From positions 496,001 to 560,000 of the forward strand of contig NZ_JAFCJT010000001.1 of the NCBI RefSeq assembly GCF_018130785.1: a stretch of 64,000 nt of DNA. The letters are read 5' to 3'. This document shows positions 26,432 to 36,370 of this stretch, in pieces; the first letter of the stretch is position 1, and every line of letters begins with the position of its first letter. The position numbers and the translations under genes were made by a program. The DNA is from Bradyrhizobium liaoningense (GTDB taxonomy: Bacteria; Pseudomonadota; Alphaproteobacteria; Rhizobiales; Xanthobacteraceae). The notes under the pieces were generated by a model that saw only the letters and a program-made list of their open reading frames with translations, did no database searches and was not told where the DNA came from.

Positions 26432-27640
26432 ATGAGCATCTCTCGACGACAGGTTTTAGGCGGTGTTGGCGCGTCGGTGTTTTCGCCCGGCATCATCCGC
26501 GCCCAGGGCACGAGACCGATCAGGATCGGCGAGATCAACTCCTATAGCAGCGCGCCTGCGTTTACCCTGCCCTATCGTCGCGGCTGGCAGTTGGCGGTCG
26601 AACAGCTGAATGCGAGCGGGGGCCTCCTTGGGCGAGAGCTGCAGGTCGTCAGCCGGGACGATGAAGGCAAGCCGAGCGTCGCGCTGCGTGCCGCCGAAGA
26701 ACTCGTGCGCCGGAATGACGTCGATCTTCTGGCCGGCGCATATCTGTCGAATGTCGGACTGGCAATCAGCGACTTCGCCCGGCAAAATCGGATCCTCTTC
26801 GTGGCGAGCGAACCGCTCACCGACGCCCTCGTTTGGGAGCAAGGACATCGATATTGTTACCGGCTCCGCCCGTCGACATACATGCTGGCAGCCATGCTGG
26901 TGGAGGAGGCAGCTCAATTGAAGGCGACGCGGTGGGCGACGATTGCCCCGAACTACGAATACGGGTAGTCGGCCGTAAGATGGTTCACGCAGCTTCTAAG
27001 CCGCCGCCGTCCAGACGTCGAGTTCATCAACAGTCAGTGGCCGCCGCTGGGTGCCATTGATGCCGGCGTGGTCGTCAACGCCCTCACGCAGCAGCAGCCC
27101 GAAGCGATCCTCAACGTCACCTTCGGACCCGATCTCGCCAGATTTGTCCGGCAACGCAATGACCGCGGCCTGTTCGAAGGGCGACACGTCGTGTCGTTCA
27201 CGACCGGCGAACCCGAATACCTTCTTCCCCTCGGGAAGGACGCACCGGAAGGATGGATCGTGACCGGCTATCCGGTGACCGAGGTCTTGGATCACGCCAA
27301 CAACGCCTTCGTCTCGGCCTATTCCGCACGATATGGCGAGGCTCCCACGATGGGATCCGTGGTCGGTCACGCCTTGATCAGCTCCATCGTGGCGCCGATC
27401 GCGAAGCTCGGGAGATTCGATACCGAGGCGATGGCCGACGGCTTTGGCAACGTCGGCTTCGAAACGCCGTTTGGCCCGGCGATTTGGCGTTCCATCGACC
27501 ATCAGAGCACCATGGGGACCTTCGTCGGCCGCACCACTGTACGGGGCAACAAGGGTGTGATGGTGGACTGGAAATACCGGGACGATGGAACAATGCTGCC
27601 GCCCGACGCCGAAGTCTTGAAGCTACGCCCGGCAACGTGA
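26432..27640 (+). pseudogene. LivJ-like ABC substrate-binding protein gene interrupted by an in-frame amber codon
   Basis: The frame starts MSISRRQVLGGVGASVFSPG, with a twin-arginine-like leader, followed by a type I binding-protein fold (RPIRIGEINSYSSAPAF, EQLNASGGLLGRELQVVSRD). At codon 179 (26966-26968) there is TAG. The same frame continues without a shift, SAVRWFTQLLSRRRPDVEF and on to 27640, with full family character. A single base change of CAG (Gln) to TAG explains it. It yields either a truncated 178-residue product or, with suppression, the whole 402-residue protein. It lies downstream of regulator copy 3. Confidence 0.85.
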
Positions 27641-27727
27641 AGCGCTGGTACGGCCAAGGCTACGCGAGCCGACGTGTCATCCCCCGATCCGCACGCGGTG
27701 CGACGAGAGTCCTGTCGCTGCGTCGCC

Positions 27728-28429
27728 TCAGCATCCCGGCGGCAAGATCGGCGACACTCCCGGCGTTGGCGCCGCGCCTGAGGCGTTGGCCGGCAACACG
27801 GTCGCAGGCGCGGCGAGGTTCATCGAGACTCCTTCCGCGCAGGCCGTGCTGTTCGGGCTCGGCATGACGGCGGCATTTGGATCGATGCCGGTGCCGCCAG
27901 CGGCGCTGGTGTCCGCCAGGATCGTGCCGGGCGCGAGGCTGGACGGCACTTGCGGGATCGAGAGCGGCAGGGACGCAGCACTTGTCGCGAGCCCTCCCGG
28001 CGTCGAGCTGCATGCGACCGTCGTCCCCGTTCCCGCCGGTGCCGCTGCGGGAATCGTTCCGGTGGAGCTGCCGGTTTGCCCTGTGACCGGCAATAGCGGA
28101 GCGCCGATGCCTGATGCTGACGAGCCGATGCTCGATACGATCGGGGTCGCCGGCACCGGCATCGGGGACGTCGATGGCGTGGCGCAGACGACGACCGTAC
28201 CCGGCGTCGTCGGATCCGAGGCGAGCGGAACAGGCGCCAGCGTCGTGTCGGGAACGCCAGGCTCGGTTGTTGCGGAAAACGGACCCGGACTGTTGAGCGG
28301 CGACGTCACGATCGCACCCGGTACGGTTGGAAGACCCATCGCCGTGGTGCCCATCGTTGAGACCTGCGCCTCACTCGAAGGACAGCCCAACAGCAGAACG
28401 ATCGTTGTTGCGAGCACGATCCGGATCAT
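27728..28429 (-). CDS. Exported low-complexity Pro/Thr/Ser/Ala-rich protein, possible lipoprotein
   Basis: 233 residues. The signal segment MIRIVLATTIVLLLGCPSSEA has Leu-Leu-Gly-Cys16, close to a lipobox. The rest is rich in Pro, Thr, Ser, Ala and Gly with few charges, and contains several isolated Cys (VVCATP, VACSSTP, TACAEG, final Cys). No catalytic domain. It is likely unstructured and envelope-associated. It lies just downstream of the efflux adaptor gene (11 bp), so it may be the last gene of that operon. A 311-codon frame on the opposite strand here is a GC-driven shadow. Confidence 0.65.
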   Translation of the reverse strand: MIRIVLATTIVLLLGCPSSEAQVSTMGTTAMGLPTVPGAIVTSPLNSPGPFSATTEPGVPDTTLAPVPLASDPTTPGTVVVCATPSTSPMPVPATPIVSSIGSSASGIGAPLLPVTGQTGSSTGTIPAAAPAGTGTTVACSSTPGGLATSAASLPLSIPQVPSSLAPGTILADTSAAGGTGIDPNAAVMPSPNSTACAEGVSMNLAAPATVLPANASGAAPTPGVSPILPPGC

Positions 28430-28439
28430 CTCTATGCTC

Positions 28440-29711
28440 CTAACTGACCTCGACCTTGCGAATGGTGACCTTGCTGCCCTCCGCCAGGTTCACCGCCGGA
28501 TTGAGCACGACCTGGTCGCCGGGCTGGAGGCCCTCGCGCACTTCCACCGTGGTGCCGAAATCCCGAGCGATCGAGACGTGCTGCAGATGAACGGTGCCGT
28601 TCCGCACGACCGCGACATGAAGACCGTTTTGATCGAAGACGAGCGCATCGGACGAGACTGTCACCGACGGCGTCTTTCGCGGGATCGACAGCTCGACCGT
28701 GCAGTAGATACCGGGACTTAAGGCACCGTCCGGATTGGGCACGTCGATCTCGGTCAGCAGAGTCCGGCTTCCCGGCTGCAATGCGCTTGCGATGCGTGTG
28801 ACTTTCCCCGGAAACGTCCGCCCCGGAATCTCGGGGACGCGAATATCCGCGTCGACGCCCGGCGCGACTCCGAAGGCTTCGTCCTGCGGTACGAAGACCT
28901 GGGTTCGGATCACGTTGGAATGCATCAGCGTGAACATGAAGGTCGACCCGGCCTGCACCAGGCTGCCATTGTCCACGTTGCGCTGTGTGATCACGCCGTC
29001 GAACGGCGCCACCACCCGCTGATAGGCCTTCTCCTGCTGGAGGACTCGAATCTGGGCCTGCTGCGCCGTGATGTTCGACTGGGCGACACCCACGGCTGCT
29101 TGCTGTGCACGCAGCGTGAGACGATCGTTGTCCCCCTGCTGTGCCGTCAGCCAGCCTTGCTTGACCAGATTGCTGTCTCGCGCATTGGTGACGTCAGCAA
29201 GCTCCCGGCTCGCTTGCGCCTGCTGCAAGGCGGCTTGGTTTTGCGCCAGCGTCGCCTGGGCCTGGGCGATCTGCTGGTCGAGCTCCGGAGCCGTGATTTC
29301 CGCGAGAAGATCGCCTTTCTTGACCCGATCGCCGATATCCACATAGCGCTTTTCGATATAGCCGCTGGTCCGCGCGAAGATATTGGCTGCCTCGAACGCG
29401 GTCGTCGTCGCCGGCAAGGTAACCTTCATCAGGTCCCCGCTGGGCCGGACCGCCGCCACCCGCACCTCCGGAACGGCGGTTCGCACCTGCTCCGCCACTG
29501 CAGCGACCTCACGCGCCGCCTGATAGTGCCGCCAGCCGCCAATGCCGAGACCGCCCGCTAGCAGCAGAAGCATCCCTCCTCCGAGCAGTGCGCCGCCGTA
29601 ACGGCGTCCGGACGGCGCGGCCTTGCCGGGGAGCTCGACGATGCGGCGGCTCTCCGCATCGGGCGGGTCCCGCGCCTCCTCGTCATTGGTCCGCACACGA
29701 ACGTCGCTCAT
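28440..29711 (-). CDS. RND efflux periplasmic adaptor (membrane fusion protein)
   Basis: 423 residues. The N-terminal cytoplasmic part is followed by one membrane anchor at about 40-60 (GGGMLLLLAGGLGIGGW), then a HlyD-like lipoyl half-motif (GYIEKRYVDIGDRVKKGDLL), a coiled-coil hairpin rich in Gln and Ala (about 150-210), the second lipoyl half (VVAPFDGVITQRNVDNGSLV) and beta-barrel domains. It joins the inner-membrane RND pump to an outer-membrane channel. The start overlaps the stop of the pump gene by 4 bp. No outer-membrane factor gene is adjacent. Confidence 0.93.
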   Translation of the reverse strand: MSDVRVRTNDEEARDPPDAESRRIVELPGKAAPSGRRYGGALLGGGMLLLLAGGLGIGGWRHYQAAREVAAVAEQVRTAVPEVRVAAVRPSGDLMKVTLPATTTAFEAANIFARTSGYIEKRYVDIGDRVKKGDLLAEITAPELDQQIAQAQATLAQNQAALQQAQASRELADVTNARDSNLVKQGWLTAQQGDNDRLTLRAQQAAVGVAQSNITAQQAQIRVLQQEKAYQRVVAPFDGVITQRNVDNGSLVQAGSTFMFTLMHSNVIRTQVFVPQDEAFGVAPGVDADIRVPEIPGRTFPGKVTRIASALQPGSRTLLTEIDVPNPDGALSPGIYCTVELSIPRKTPSVTVSSDALVFDQNGLHVAVVRNGTVHLQHVSIARDFGTTVEVREGLQPGDQVVLNPAVNLAEGSKVTIRKVEVS

Positions 29712-32700
29712 TCCGGTTGCTCCTCGAATACGCCGTGGTGAGGCTTGCCATCGTTACCTTTGCGCAGCATGGCAAAGAGGTACGGCACGATCAGCAATGT
29801 CGTCGGGGTCGCGAACAGCAGTCCGCCGATCACCGCCCGCGCGAGCGCGGCGTTCTGCTCCTCGCCCGGACCTCCGAGCGCCATCGGGATCATGCCCACG
29901 ATCATCGCGGCAGCAGTCATCAGGACCGGCCGGATCCTGGTACGGCCCGCGCTCAGCGCCGCCTGGAATGCGGAATGTCCCTTCAATTGCTCATCACGCG
30001 CGAACGTTACAAGCAGGATCGAATTCGCGGAGGCGACACCGACCGCCATGATCGCCCCCATCAGCGAAGGCACGTTCAGTGTCGTTCCGGTAATGAACAG
30101 CATCGTCAGGATCCCGCACAAGGTCGCCGGCAGCGCCATGATGACGACGAAGGGATCGCCGAAGTTCTGGTAGTTCACGACCATCAGCAGGTAGACCAGG
30201 ATGGCGGCAAACAGCAGGCCGATTCCGAGATTGCGGAACGACTGGTTCATGCTCTGGATCTGTCCCAGGACCTGGATCGAATTACCCGGCTGGAGCTGCT
30301 TCTGGAGTATGGAGGTGACCTTGTTGATATCGGCCGCGACGCCGCCGAGATCGCGACCCTGGACGCTCGCATAGACGTCAAACACCGGCTGGACGTTGGC
30401 CTGGTTCGAGTTGGTGGGGACACTACCCCGCTTGAACGTCGCGACATTGCTGAGGAGGCCGGGCACCGTCTGCCCGCTCGCGGCAAGCGAGGCCGACACC
30501 GGGGTGTTTCCCAGTGCGTTCAGCGAATTAGCCCTGTATTCGGGCGTCTGCACGGCCAGATAATACGGGATGCCCGACGTCGGATCGGTCCAGAAGTTCG
30601 GCGAGACCTGAGCCGACGAGCTGAGGCTGACATTGATATCGGTCGCCACCGTGCTGGCGTTGAGCCCCAGCTGCGCGGCCCGCGTGCGGTCAATGTCGGC
30701 ATAGAACGCCGGAGCATCGACTTCCTGCTGCAGATGCGCATCGACGACACCGGGGATCGCCGCGAGGCTCTTCTGCAGCTCCTTGGCCACGGCCAGATTG
30801 TTGGCGCCATAGCCAACCGTGCGGACATCGATCTGCGCCGGAAGACCGAAGTTCAGGATCTGCGTCACGATGTCGGCCGCCTGGAAATAGAACGTATCCT
30901 CCGGGAATGTCGCCGGCAGCACCTGGCGCAGTTTCCTGACGTAGTCCGCAGTCGGTTTGTGTCCGTCCTTGAGCGACACGAGAATGGTGCCGTCGTTCAC
31001 ACCGATCGTCGAGCCGTCGGTGAATGCGAGATTGTAGGGACGCGCCGGAAGCCCGATATTGTCGACGATCAGCGCCCGGTCCCGCTCCGGAATGACCTCG
31101 CGGATCTTGTCTTCGACCGCCTGGAAGATCGCTTCCGTCTTCTCGATGCGGGTGCCCGCGGGCGCGCGAACGTGGAGCTGGATCTGGCCGCCGTCGATCA
31201 GGGGATAGAAATCCCTACCGACATAGACGAACATGGTGGCCCCGAGCGCCAGCACCAGGACCGCGACGACCGGCACGACAACGCGATGCCGAAGCAGCGT
31301 CGTCAGCAAATCGGAATATCCGTTGCGCAGGCGCTCGAACCCACGCTCGAACATCTCAGAGGCGCGGCCGAAGATGCCCGATGGGCCTCTGCCCTCGCCA
31401 TGGCGCCGTTCGCCTTTCAGCAACAGGCCGATGGTGATCGGCGTCAGCGTTCGCGACAACGCATATGACGCCAGCATCGCGAATACCACCGCCAGACCCA
31501 GCGGCGTGAAGAGGTATTTGGCCGGCCCTTCCAGAAATACGACCGACGTAAACACACAACTGATCGCGAGCGTGGACACGAGCGTCGGCACCGCGATTTC
31601 GGCCGCCCCGTGGAGCGTCGCATCAGCCAACGGCATACCTTCCTCGGTCCAGAGCCGGTGCGTGTTCTCGATCGTCACCGTCGAATCGTCGACCAGGATG
31701 CCGACCGCGAGTGCAAGCCCACCGAGCGTCATCGTGTTCAAGGTCTCGCCGAGACAATACAGCACGACCAGAGAAGACAGCATCGCCAGCGGGATCGAGA
31801 TCAAGACGACCAGTGTCGATCGCCACGATCCGAGAAACAGCAGAATCATCAGCGCCGTGAGGCCGGCCGCGATCGCGCCTTCGCGCAGCACGCCATCGAC
31901 CGAGTGGGTGACGAAGACCGACTGGTCGAACAGCTCATTGATCTTCATCCCTGCAGGAGCAGCCGCACGAATCGACGTCAAGGCCTTCTTCACGCCGTTA
32001 ACGACAGCGAGCGTCGATGCATTTCCGTTCTTGATCACGCTGAGCAAGACGGCGCGATGACCGTCCTCGCGCACGATGTTCTGCTGGACCTGGGAGCCGT
32101 CCCGGACCTGGGCCACATCCTTCAGGAAGATCGTGGCCCCGTTCACGAACTTGACCGGGATCATGTTGAGATCCTTGATCGAGGCCGGCGTGGCGTTGGT
32201 TCGAACGGTGTACTGGGTGTCGCCGATTTTCGCGGTGCCGGTGGGCAGCGTCAGATTTTGGGTGTTCACCGCATTGACGATGTCGAGCGGCGTCAATCCA
32301 CGCGACAGGAGCTTGTTCGGATCGATGTCGACCATGATCTGGCGGTACTTGCCGCCGGCAGGCGTGGGCAGCGTCACGCCCGGAACAGGCGCCAATTGCT
32401 GCCGGATACGGTAGATGCCGAAATCGTACAATTGCTGCTCGTTCAGACTATTGGACTCGAGGCTGAGCTGCAGCACCGGTACGCTCGATGCATTGAACTG
32501 CACGATGATCGGCGGCTGAATGCCCGGCGGCATCAGGGCGCGGATCGCGTTGGTTGCCGAGACGATCTGCGAGATCGCGAGGTCGAGATTGACGTCCGGC
32601 TGGAAGTAGATCTTCTGAACCGACAGGCCGTTGAGGGTTTGCGCCTCGATGTTCTTGATGCCGCTGACATTGGCGCTGATCGAATACTGGCTGTAAGTGC

Positions 32701-32890
32701 TGACGCGCTGCTCCATCTCAGGCGTCGACAGGCCGGTGTAGCTCCACACCACCGTGACGACGGGAATGCGGATCTCCGGAAAAATATCCGTCGGCATCGA
32801 CCAGATCGCGATGCCGCCGAGGAACAGAATCAGCGCCGCAAGCACATAGAACGTGTGCGGAAACCGCAGCGCGAAGCGAACAATTCCCAT
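29708..32890 (-). CDS. RND-family efflux transporter, inner-membrane pump
   Basis: 1060 residues from the ATG at 32890 (MGIVRFALRFPHTFYVLAAL), typical of hydrophobe/amphiphile RND pumps. The proton-relay Asp pair is in the fourth membrane segment (AVGILVDDSTVTIEN). Two large periplasmic loops and two six-helix bundles are visible. The frame is open to 33133, but that extension is basic and has no transmembrane character, so the internal start is preferred. It is cotranscribed with its adaptor. Substrate cannot be told from sequence. Confidence 0.93.
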   Translation of the reverse strand: MGIVRFALRFPHTFYVLAALILFLGGIAIWSMPTDIFPEIRIPVVTVVWSYTGLSTPEMEQRVSTYSQYSISANVSGIKNIEAQTLNGLSVQKIYFQPDVNLDLAISQIVSATNAIRALMPPGIQPPIIVQFNASSVPVLQLSLESNSLNEQQLYDFGIYRIRQQLAPVPGVTLPTPAGGKYRQIMVDIDPNKLLSRGLTPLDIVNAVNTQNLTLPTGTAKIGDTQYTVRTNATPASIKDLNMIPVKFVNGATIFLKDVAQVRDGSQVQQNIVREDGHRAVLLSVIKNGNASTLAVVNGVKKALTSIRAAAPAGMKINELFDQSVFVTHSVDGVLREGAIAAGLTALMILLFLGSWRSTLVVLISIPLAMLSSLVVLYCLGETLNTMTLGGLALAVGILVDDSTVTIENTHRLWTEEGMPLADATLHGAAEIAVPTLVSTLAISCVFTSVVFLEGPAKYLFTPLGLAVVFAMLASYALSRTLTPITIGLLLKGERRHGEGRGPSGIFGRASEMFERGFERLRNGYSDLLTTLLRHRVVVPVVAVLVLALGATMFVYVGRDFYPLIDGGQIQLHVRAPAGTRIEKTEAIFQAVEDKIREVIPERDRALIVDNIGLPARPYNLAFTDGSTIGVNDGTILVSLKDGHKPTADYVRKLRQVLPATFPEDTFYFQAADIVTQILNFGLPAQIDVRTVGYGANNLAVAKELQKSLAAIPGVVDAHLQQEVDAPAFYADIDRTRAAQLGLNASTVATDINVSLSSSAQVSPNFWTDPTSGIPYYLAVQTPEYRANSLNALGNTPVSASLAASGQTVPGLLSNVATFKRGSVPTNSNQANVQPVFDVYASVQGRDLGGVAADINKVTSILQKQLQPGNSIQVLGQIQSMNQSFRNLGIGLLFAAILVYLLMVVNYQNFGDPFVVIMALPATLCGILTMLFITGTTLNVPSLMGAIMAVGVASANSILLVTFARDEQLKGHSAFQAALSAGRTRIRPVLMTAAAMIVGMIPMALGGPGEEQNAALARAVIGGLLFATPTTLLIVPYLFAMLRKGNDGKPHHGVFEEQPE

Positions 32891-33029
32891 GGTAATTCTG
32901 CCTGAAGCAAGTTGCGCGGGATCATTGAGCAGATGAGGACGGGAGGGCATCCGTTCAAATGAAAACGAATTCAGATGCTCCGCGGCGGGACAGACATCAT
33001 TCGTACCGGCATCACCGCTTCTCGATCGC

Positions 33030-33986
33030 TCATGGAGCGGTGAGTTCCCGTGGCCGTGAGCCCGAGGCGCCGTCGGGGCGCTTGCGTGCCGCATCCTGCA
33101 CGGCAAGAATTGCGGCTCGCCTGACCTTGGCAAAAGCGCGGATCTCGATCTGCCGAACCCGCTCGCTGGAGATCGAAAGCTCGAATCCGAGCTGGTCCAG
33201 CGTCACCGGGCATTCCGCCAGCCGCCTCGCCTCCAGAACATGACGCTCGCGCGCCGTCAGCATGCCCAGCGCAGCGCGCAAGGCGTTGGTACGGCGCTCC
33301 GTCTGCTCATGATCGGCGAGCACCGTCTCTGCGTCGATCGCCTGATCGACCAGCAACGCTTCCCACTCGGTTCCTTGGTCGTCGTCGCCAACGCGCGCGT
33401 TCAGCGACATGTCACCGTTCAGGCGGGAATCCATCTCAATCACGTCTCGCGCCGTGACGTCGAGCCTTTCCGCGATCGTCTCGGCGACATCGGGCGTGAG
33501 CGCTGCCATCGCGCCGCCGGTGGCTTTCCTCATCTCGCTGCGAAGCCTGAAGAACAGCTTCTTCTGCGCTGCCGTCGTACCGATCCTGACCAGAGACCAG
33601 GAACGCAGGATGTATTCGTGAACCGAGGCCTTGATCCACCAAACTGCATAGGTGGAGAACCGCGCACCGCGGCCAGGTTCGAAGCGCGACGCCGCGATCA
33701 CGAGGCCGAGATTTGCCTCCGCAATCACATCGGCCAGGGGAAGACCATATCCCTTGTAGCCGCGCGCCACCTTGGCTGCGAGCCGGAGGTGGCTCGTGAC
33801 GAGCGCGTTCGCGGCACTGCGGTCCCGCGTCTCCTGCCAGCGGCGTGCAAGCTGCTGTTCGTGACCGGGTTCAAGCAGTTCATAGCGCCTGATGGCCGCG
33901 GAATAGGCGCTGAGGAAAGGGAGCGACGGGGCTCCAGCCGCTACAGTCATGGCATTATTCCTCGCGACTTCGTGGCGGATCTCCAT
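33030..33986 (-). CDS. RNA polymerase sigma factor, RpoH (sigma-32) type
   Basis: 318 residues. Region 2 is present (LVTSHLRLAAKVARGYKGYG, DVIAEANLGLVIAASRFEPG and FSTYAVWWIKASVHEYILRS), as is the C-terminal region 4 helix-turn-helix (VTLDQLGFELSISSERVRQI). The RpoH-style N terminus is Tyr-Glu-Leu-Leu-Glu-Pro-Gly-His-Glu. Two starts are plausible: ATG 33986 (GGGAG upstream) and an ATG 12 codons later. Rhizobia often carry several rpoH paralogues; this one sits between an RND pump and a two-component system, so it is probably not the housekeeping copy (inference). Confidence 0.88.
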   Translation of the reverse strand: MEIRHEVARNNAMTVAAGAPSLPFLSAYSAAIRRYELLEPGHEQQLARRWQETRDRSAANALVTSHLRLAAKVARGYKGYGLPLADVIAEANLGLVIAASRFEPGRGARFSTYAVWWIKASVHEYILRSWSLVRIGTTAAQKKLFFRLRSEMRKATGGAMAALTPDVAETIAERLDVTARDVIEMDSRLNGDMSLNARVGDDDQGTEWEALLVDQAIDAETVLADHEQTERRTNALRAALGMLTARERHVLEARRLAECPVTLDQLGFELSISSERVRQIEIRAFAKVRRAAILAVQDAARKRPDGASGSRPRELTAP

Positions 33987-34132
33987 CTATCACTCCCACA
34001 TACGAAACCGGCGAGCGGACTCTAGGAGGCCTTCGAAGGTGGAGGCCACTGAATTGAACGTAACAAACCTGAATTCGCCTTCAGACATTCGGCATGTCCT
34101 GGCATCGAGAGCATCACGCATCATGAGGGGCA

Positions 34133-35554
34133 TCACATCTGGTTGACGGTTGCGAGAGGTGAGGTCCGGGACCGGCATGCGGCGGCCTTGCTCGCCCTCC
34201 CGGTCCAGGCAAGGATCTCGACCTGCCCGCCGGGAGCCGGACCGATGATCAATCGAAAGCCGTGCAGCTTGACGATGGCAGCCACCAGGCTCAATCCCAG
34301 CCCTACCCCCGGCGTGTTGCGCATCTTGTCGGAACGATAGAATCGCCGCAGCACCGCTTCGCGCTCCTGCGTGCTGATGCCGGGTCCGGTGTCACTTACG
34401 CGCACGAGCGCGGTGTCGTCTTCCGACACCAGTTCGAGCCTCACCTGGCCGCCGGGCGGCGTAAACTTGACGGCATTGTCCACGAGATTGGCCATCGCTT
34501 CGAACAACAGGTCCCGATCGCCCCACACCTGCACATTGCGATCGATGACGACGCCAAGCCCGATGCCCTTGTCTTCGGCGATGGGCTCATAGACGTCGCA
34601 CACCTCACGCAGGATCTCGTCGAGCGCAACATTACCGAAACCGGCGGTGCGGCGGCTGTTCTCGATCTCGGTGAGGCGCAGCAAGGCGGTGACGATCGCG
34701 AGCGACTGATCGATTCCGGCCATTGCCTTGTCCGTGACCTCCTGGAGCTGCTCCAGGGTGGTCGCATGCGTTCGGCCGCGCTCCAGCGCCAGGCGTGCGC
34801 GCGTGAGTGGTGTCCTGAGATCATGGGCGATATCGTTGCCCACACCAGCAAGCGCGTTGATCATGGTCTCCATCTCGGCGAGCATGCCGTTGACGATCCT
34901 GGCCAGTCGCGCGAACGGATCGTCGGAATTGTCCTCCGGAAGCCGCTCGCGCAACTCCCCGGCCACGATCCGCTGCACCCGCTGGTTCACCTCTTCCACG
35001 CGTCTCTGGGCGCGAACACTCAGCCACGCCCCGGCCAGCAGACAGAGACAGAACGCCGGCAACAGGCCGAGCGCGAGCGCCTGCCCCACCACACTCGAGA
35101 TTTCGCGCGTCTCATCGACGTTCCGTCCCATCACCAGGACATCGCCGTTCTCGAGACGCCTGCCCACGACTCTGATGACCGGTCCGTGGACCGCCGATTT
35201 CTCAATGAGGTCGAGCCGCACACCCTGCGCCGCTCCGCCGAGATCGAGCGCGCGCGGCAAGCTGTCGATGTTGCCGGCAAGCCGGGTGCCTGCACTTTTG
35301 AAAAGTCCCGCGTACTGCACGCCTCTGGAATCCTGCTCGAGATGATCGGAGATCGCTCCGATGCGGCGCGCCGATGGCAAATCGGCGATGAAGTTGATCC
35401 GGGTCGTGATCATGCGGTCGGATCGTGCGATCAGATAGTCGTCGAGCTTCCAATAGGTGAACGCGAACAGCCCGACCACGAACAGCGCAAATGCGGCCGC
35501 CACCGCCAGGGCCCAGAGGAACGTGTTCGAACGGATGAACTGAATCTGGCGCAT
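34133..35554 (-). CDS. Sensor histidine kinase of a two-component system
   Basis: 473 residues. The first membrane segment is about 15-36, a periplasmic loop follows to about 150, the second segment is about 160-180, then HAMP (RVEEVNQRVQRIVAGEL). The HisKA box is DIAHDLRTPLTRAR with the phospho-His, the N-box is NLVDNAVKFTPPGG, and the G-boxes are DTGPGIS and GVGLGLSLV. It is an inner-membrane kinase for an unknown envelope signal. It lies 58 bp downstream of its response regulator. The ATG at 35554 (MRQIQFIRS) is preferred over a longer frame reaching into the regulator gene. Confidence 0.92.
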   Translation of the reverse strand: MRQIQFIRSNTFLWALAVAAAFALFVVGLFAFTYWKLDDYLIARSDRMITTRINFIADLPSARRIGAISDHLEQDSRGVQYAGLFKSAGTRLAGNIDSLPRALDLGGAAQGVRLDLIEKSAVHGPVIRVVGRRLENGDVLVMGRNVDETREISSVVGQALALGLLPAFCLCLLAGAWLSVRAQRRVEEVNQRVQRIVAGELRERLPEDNSDDPFARLARIVNGMLAEMETMINALAGVGNDIAHDLRTPLTRARLALERGRTHATTLEQLQEVTDKAMAGIDQSLAIVTALLRLTEIENSRRTAGFGNVALDEILREVCDVYEPIAEDKGIGLGVVIDRNVQVWGDRDLLFEAMANLVDNAVKFTPPGGQVRLELVSEDDTALVRVSDTGPGISTQEREAVLRRFYRSDKMRNTPGVGLGLSLVAAIVKLHGFRLIIGPAPGGQVEILAWTGRASKAAACRSRTSPLATVNQM

Positions 35555-35612
35555 CGAACCGGCACTTGATATTCGTACGAGATGGCTCCGCGAGCCCCTG
35601 GGTTCCGCGTCT

Positions 35613-36293
35613 TTATTGGCGCGAACGCAGAATGAAGCCGGAGCCGCGAACATTGTGGATTAGCTGCGTATCGCCGGGACCATCGACCTTATGGCGCAGC
35701 CGGCCCATATGTACGTCGATCAGATTCGTCGTTGCCGGAACGAATTTGTAGTTCCAGACCTCTTCGAGCAGCATCGCGCGCGTAAGCAACTGGTCGCTCC
35801 GGCGCATCATGTATTCGAGCAGGCGGAACTCACGCGGCAATAGATCGATCTCGCGCTCGCCCCGTCTCGCGGTCCGCTCGATCAGGTCGAGCTCCAGCGG
35901 TCCGACATGCAGCGTGGTCTCGCGGCTGTCCATCGGACGACGCAGCAATGCCTCTATGCGCGCGACGAGTTCGATGATTGCGAACGGCTTGGTGAGATAG
36001 TCGTCTCCCCCCATACGCAATCCGCGTACCCGATCGTCCACCGCGCCTAGCGCACTGAGAACTAGCACCGGCGTCCCGACCCGGTCCTTGCGCAACGCCT
36101 CGATGACTGTCAGTCCGTCCATTCCGGGCAGCATGCGATCGACAATCATGGCATCAGGACACGCGGCGCGCGCCTGGTCGAGACCGTCGACGCCGTCAGG
36201 GGCCCATTGAACGTCGAACCCGCGATCGGCGAGTTCGGCGACGATCACCTCGGCGGTTTCGGCATCATCTTCGATCAGAAGAATCCGCGTCAT
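35613..36293 (-). CDS. OmpR-family response regulator
   Basis: 226 residues. The receiver domain has the acidic pair IEDD, the phosphoacceptor Asp52 in AMIVDRMLPGMDG and Lys in YLTKPF. The C-terminal winged helix (LLPREFRLLEYMMRRSDQLL to NVRGSGFILRSR) is present. It is the DNA-binding partner of the adjacent kinase. The ATG at 36293 gives the standard length; an extension to 36617 has no domain content. Confidence 0.95.
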   Translation of the reverse strand: MTRILLIEDDAETAEVIVAELADRGFDVQWAPDGVDGLDQARAACPDAMIVDRMLPGMDGLTVIEALRKDRVGTPVLVLSALGAVDDRVRGLRMGGDDYLTKPFAIIELVARIEALLRRPMDSRETTLHVGPLELDLIERTARRGEREIDLLPREFRLLEYMMRRSDQLLTRAMLLEEVWNYKFVPATTNLIDVHMGRLRHKVDGPGDTQLIHNVRGSGFILRSRQ

Positions 36294-36370
36294 GATCCTG
36301 CTCCCACGTTCTGCGAGGCGTTTCGGCCTGCGGCGGAGGAGCACGGGCTCAGCGGTCGGGGGCGTCATGT

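Noticed and set aside
27786..28721. 311-codon open frame on the plus strand
   Set aside because: Fully opposite the exported low-complexity gene and the end of the efflux adaptor; no ribosome site or domain. It is a by-product of GC-rich repeats.
29588..32905. Two long plus-strand frames (626 and 431 codons) across the RND pump gene
   Set aside because: Arg/His/Asp-rich antisense shadows of a clear RND pump; no family features.
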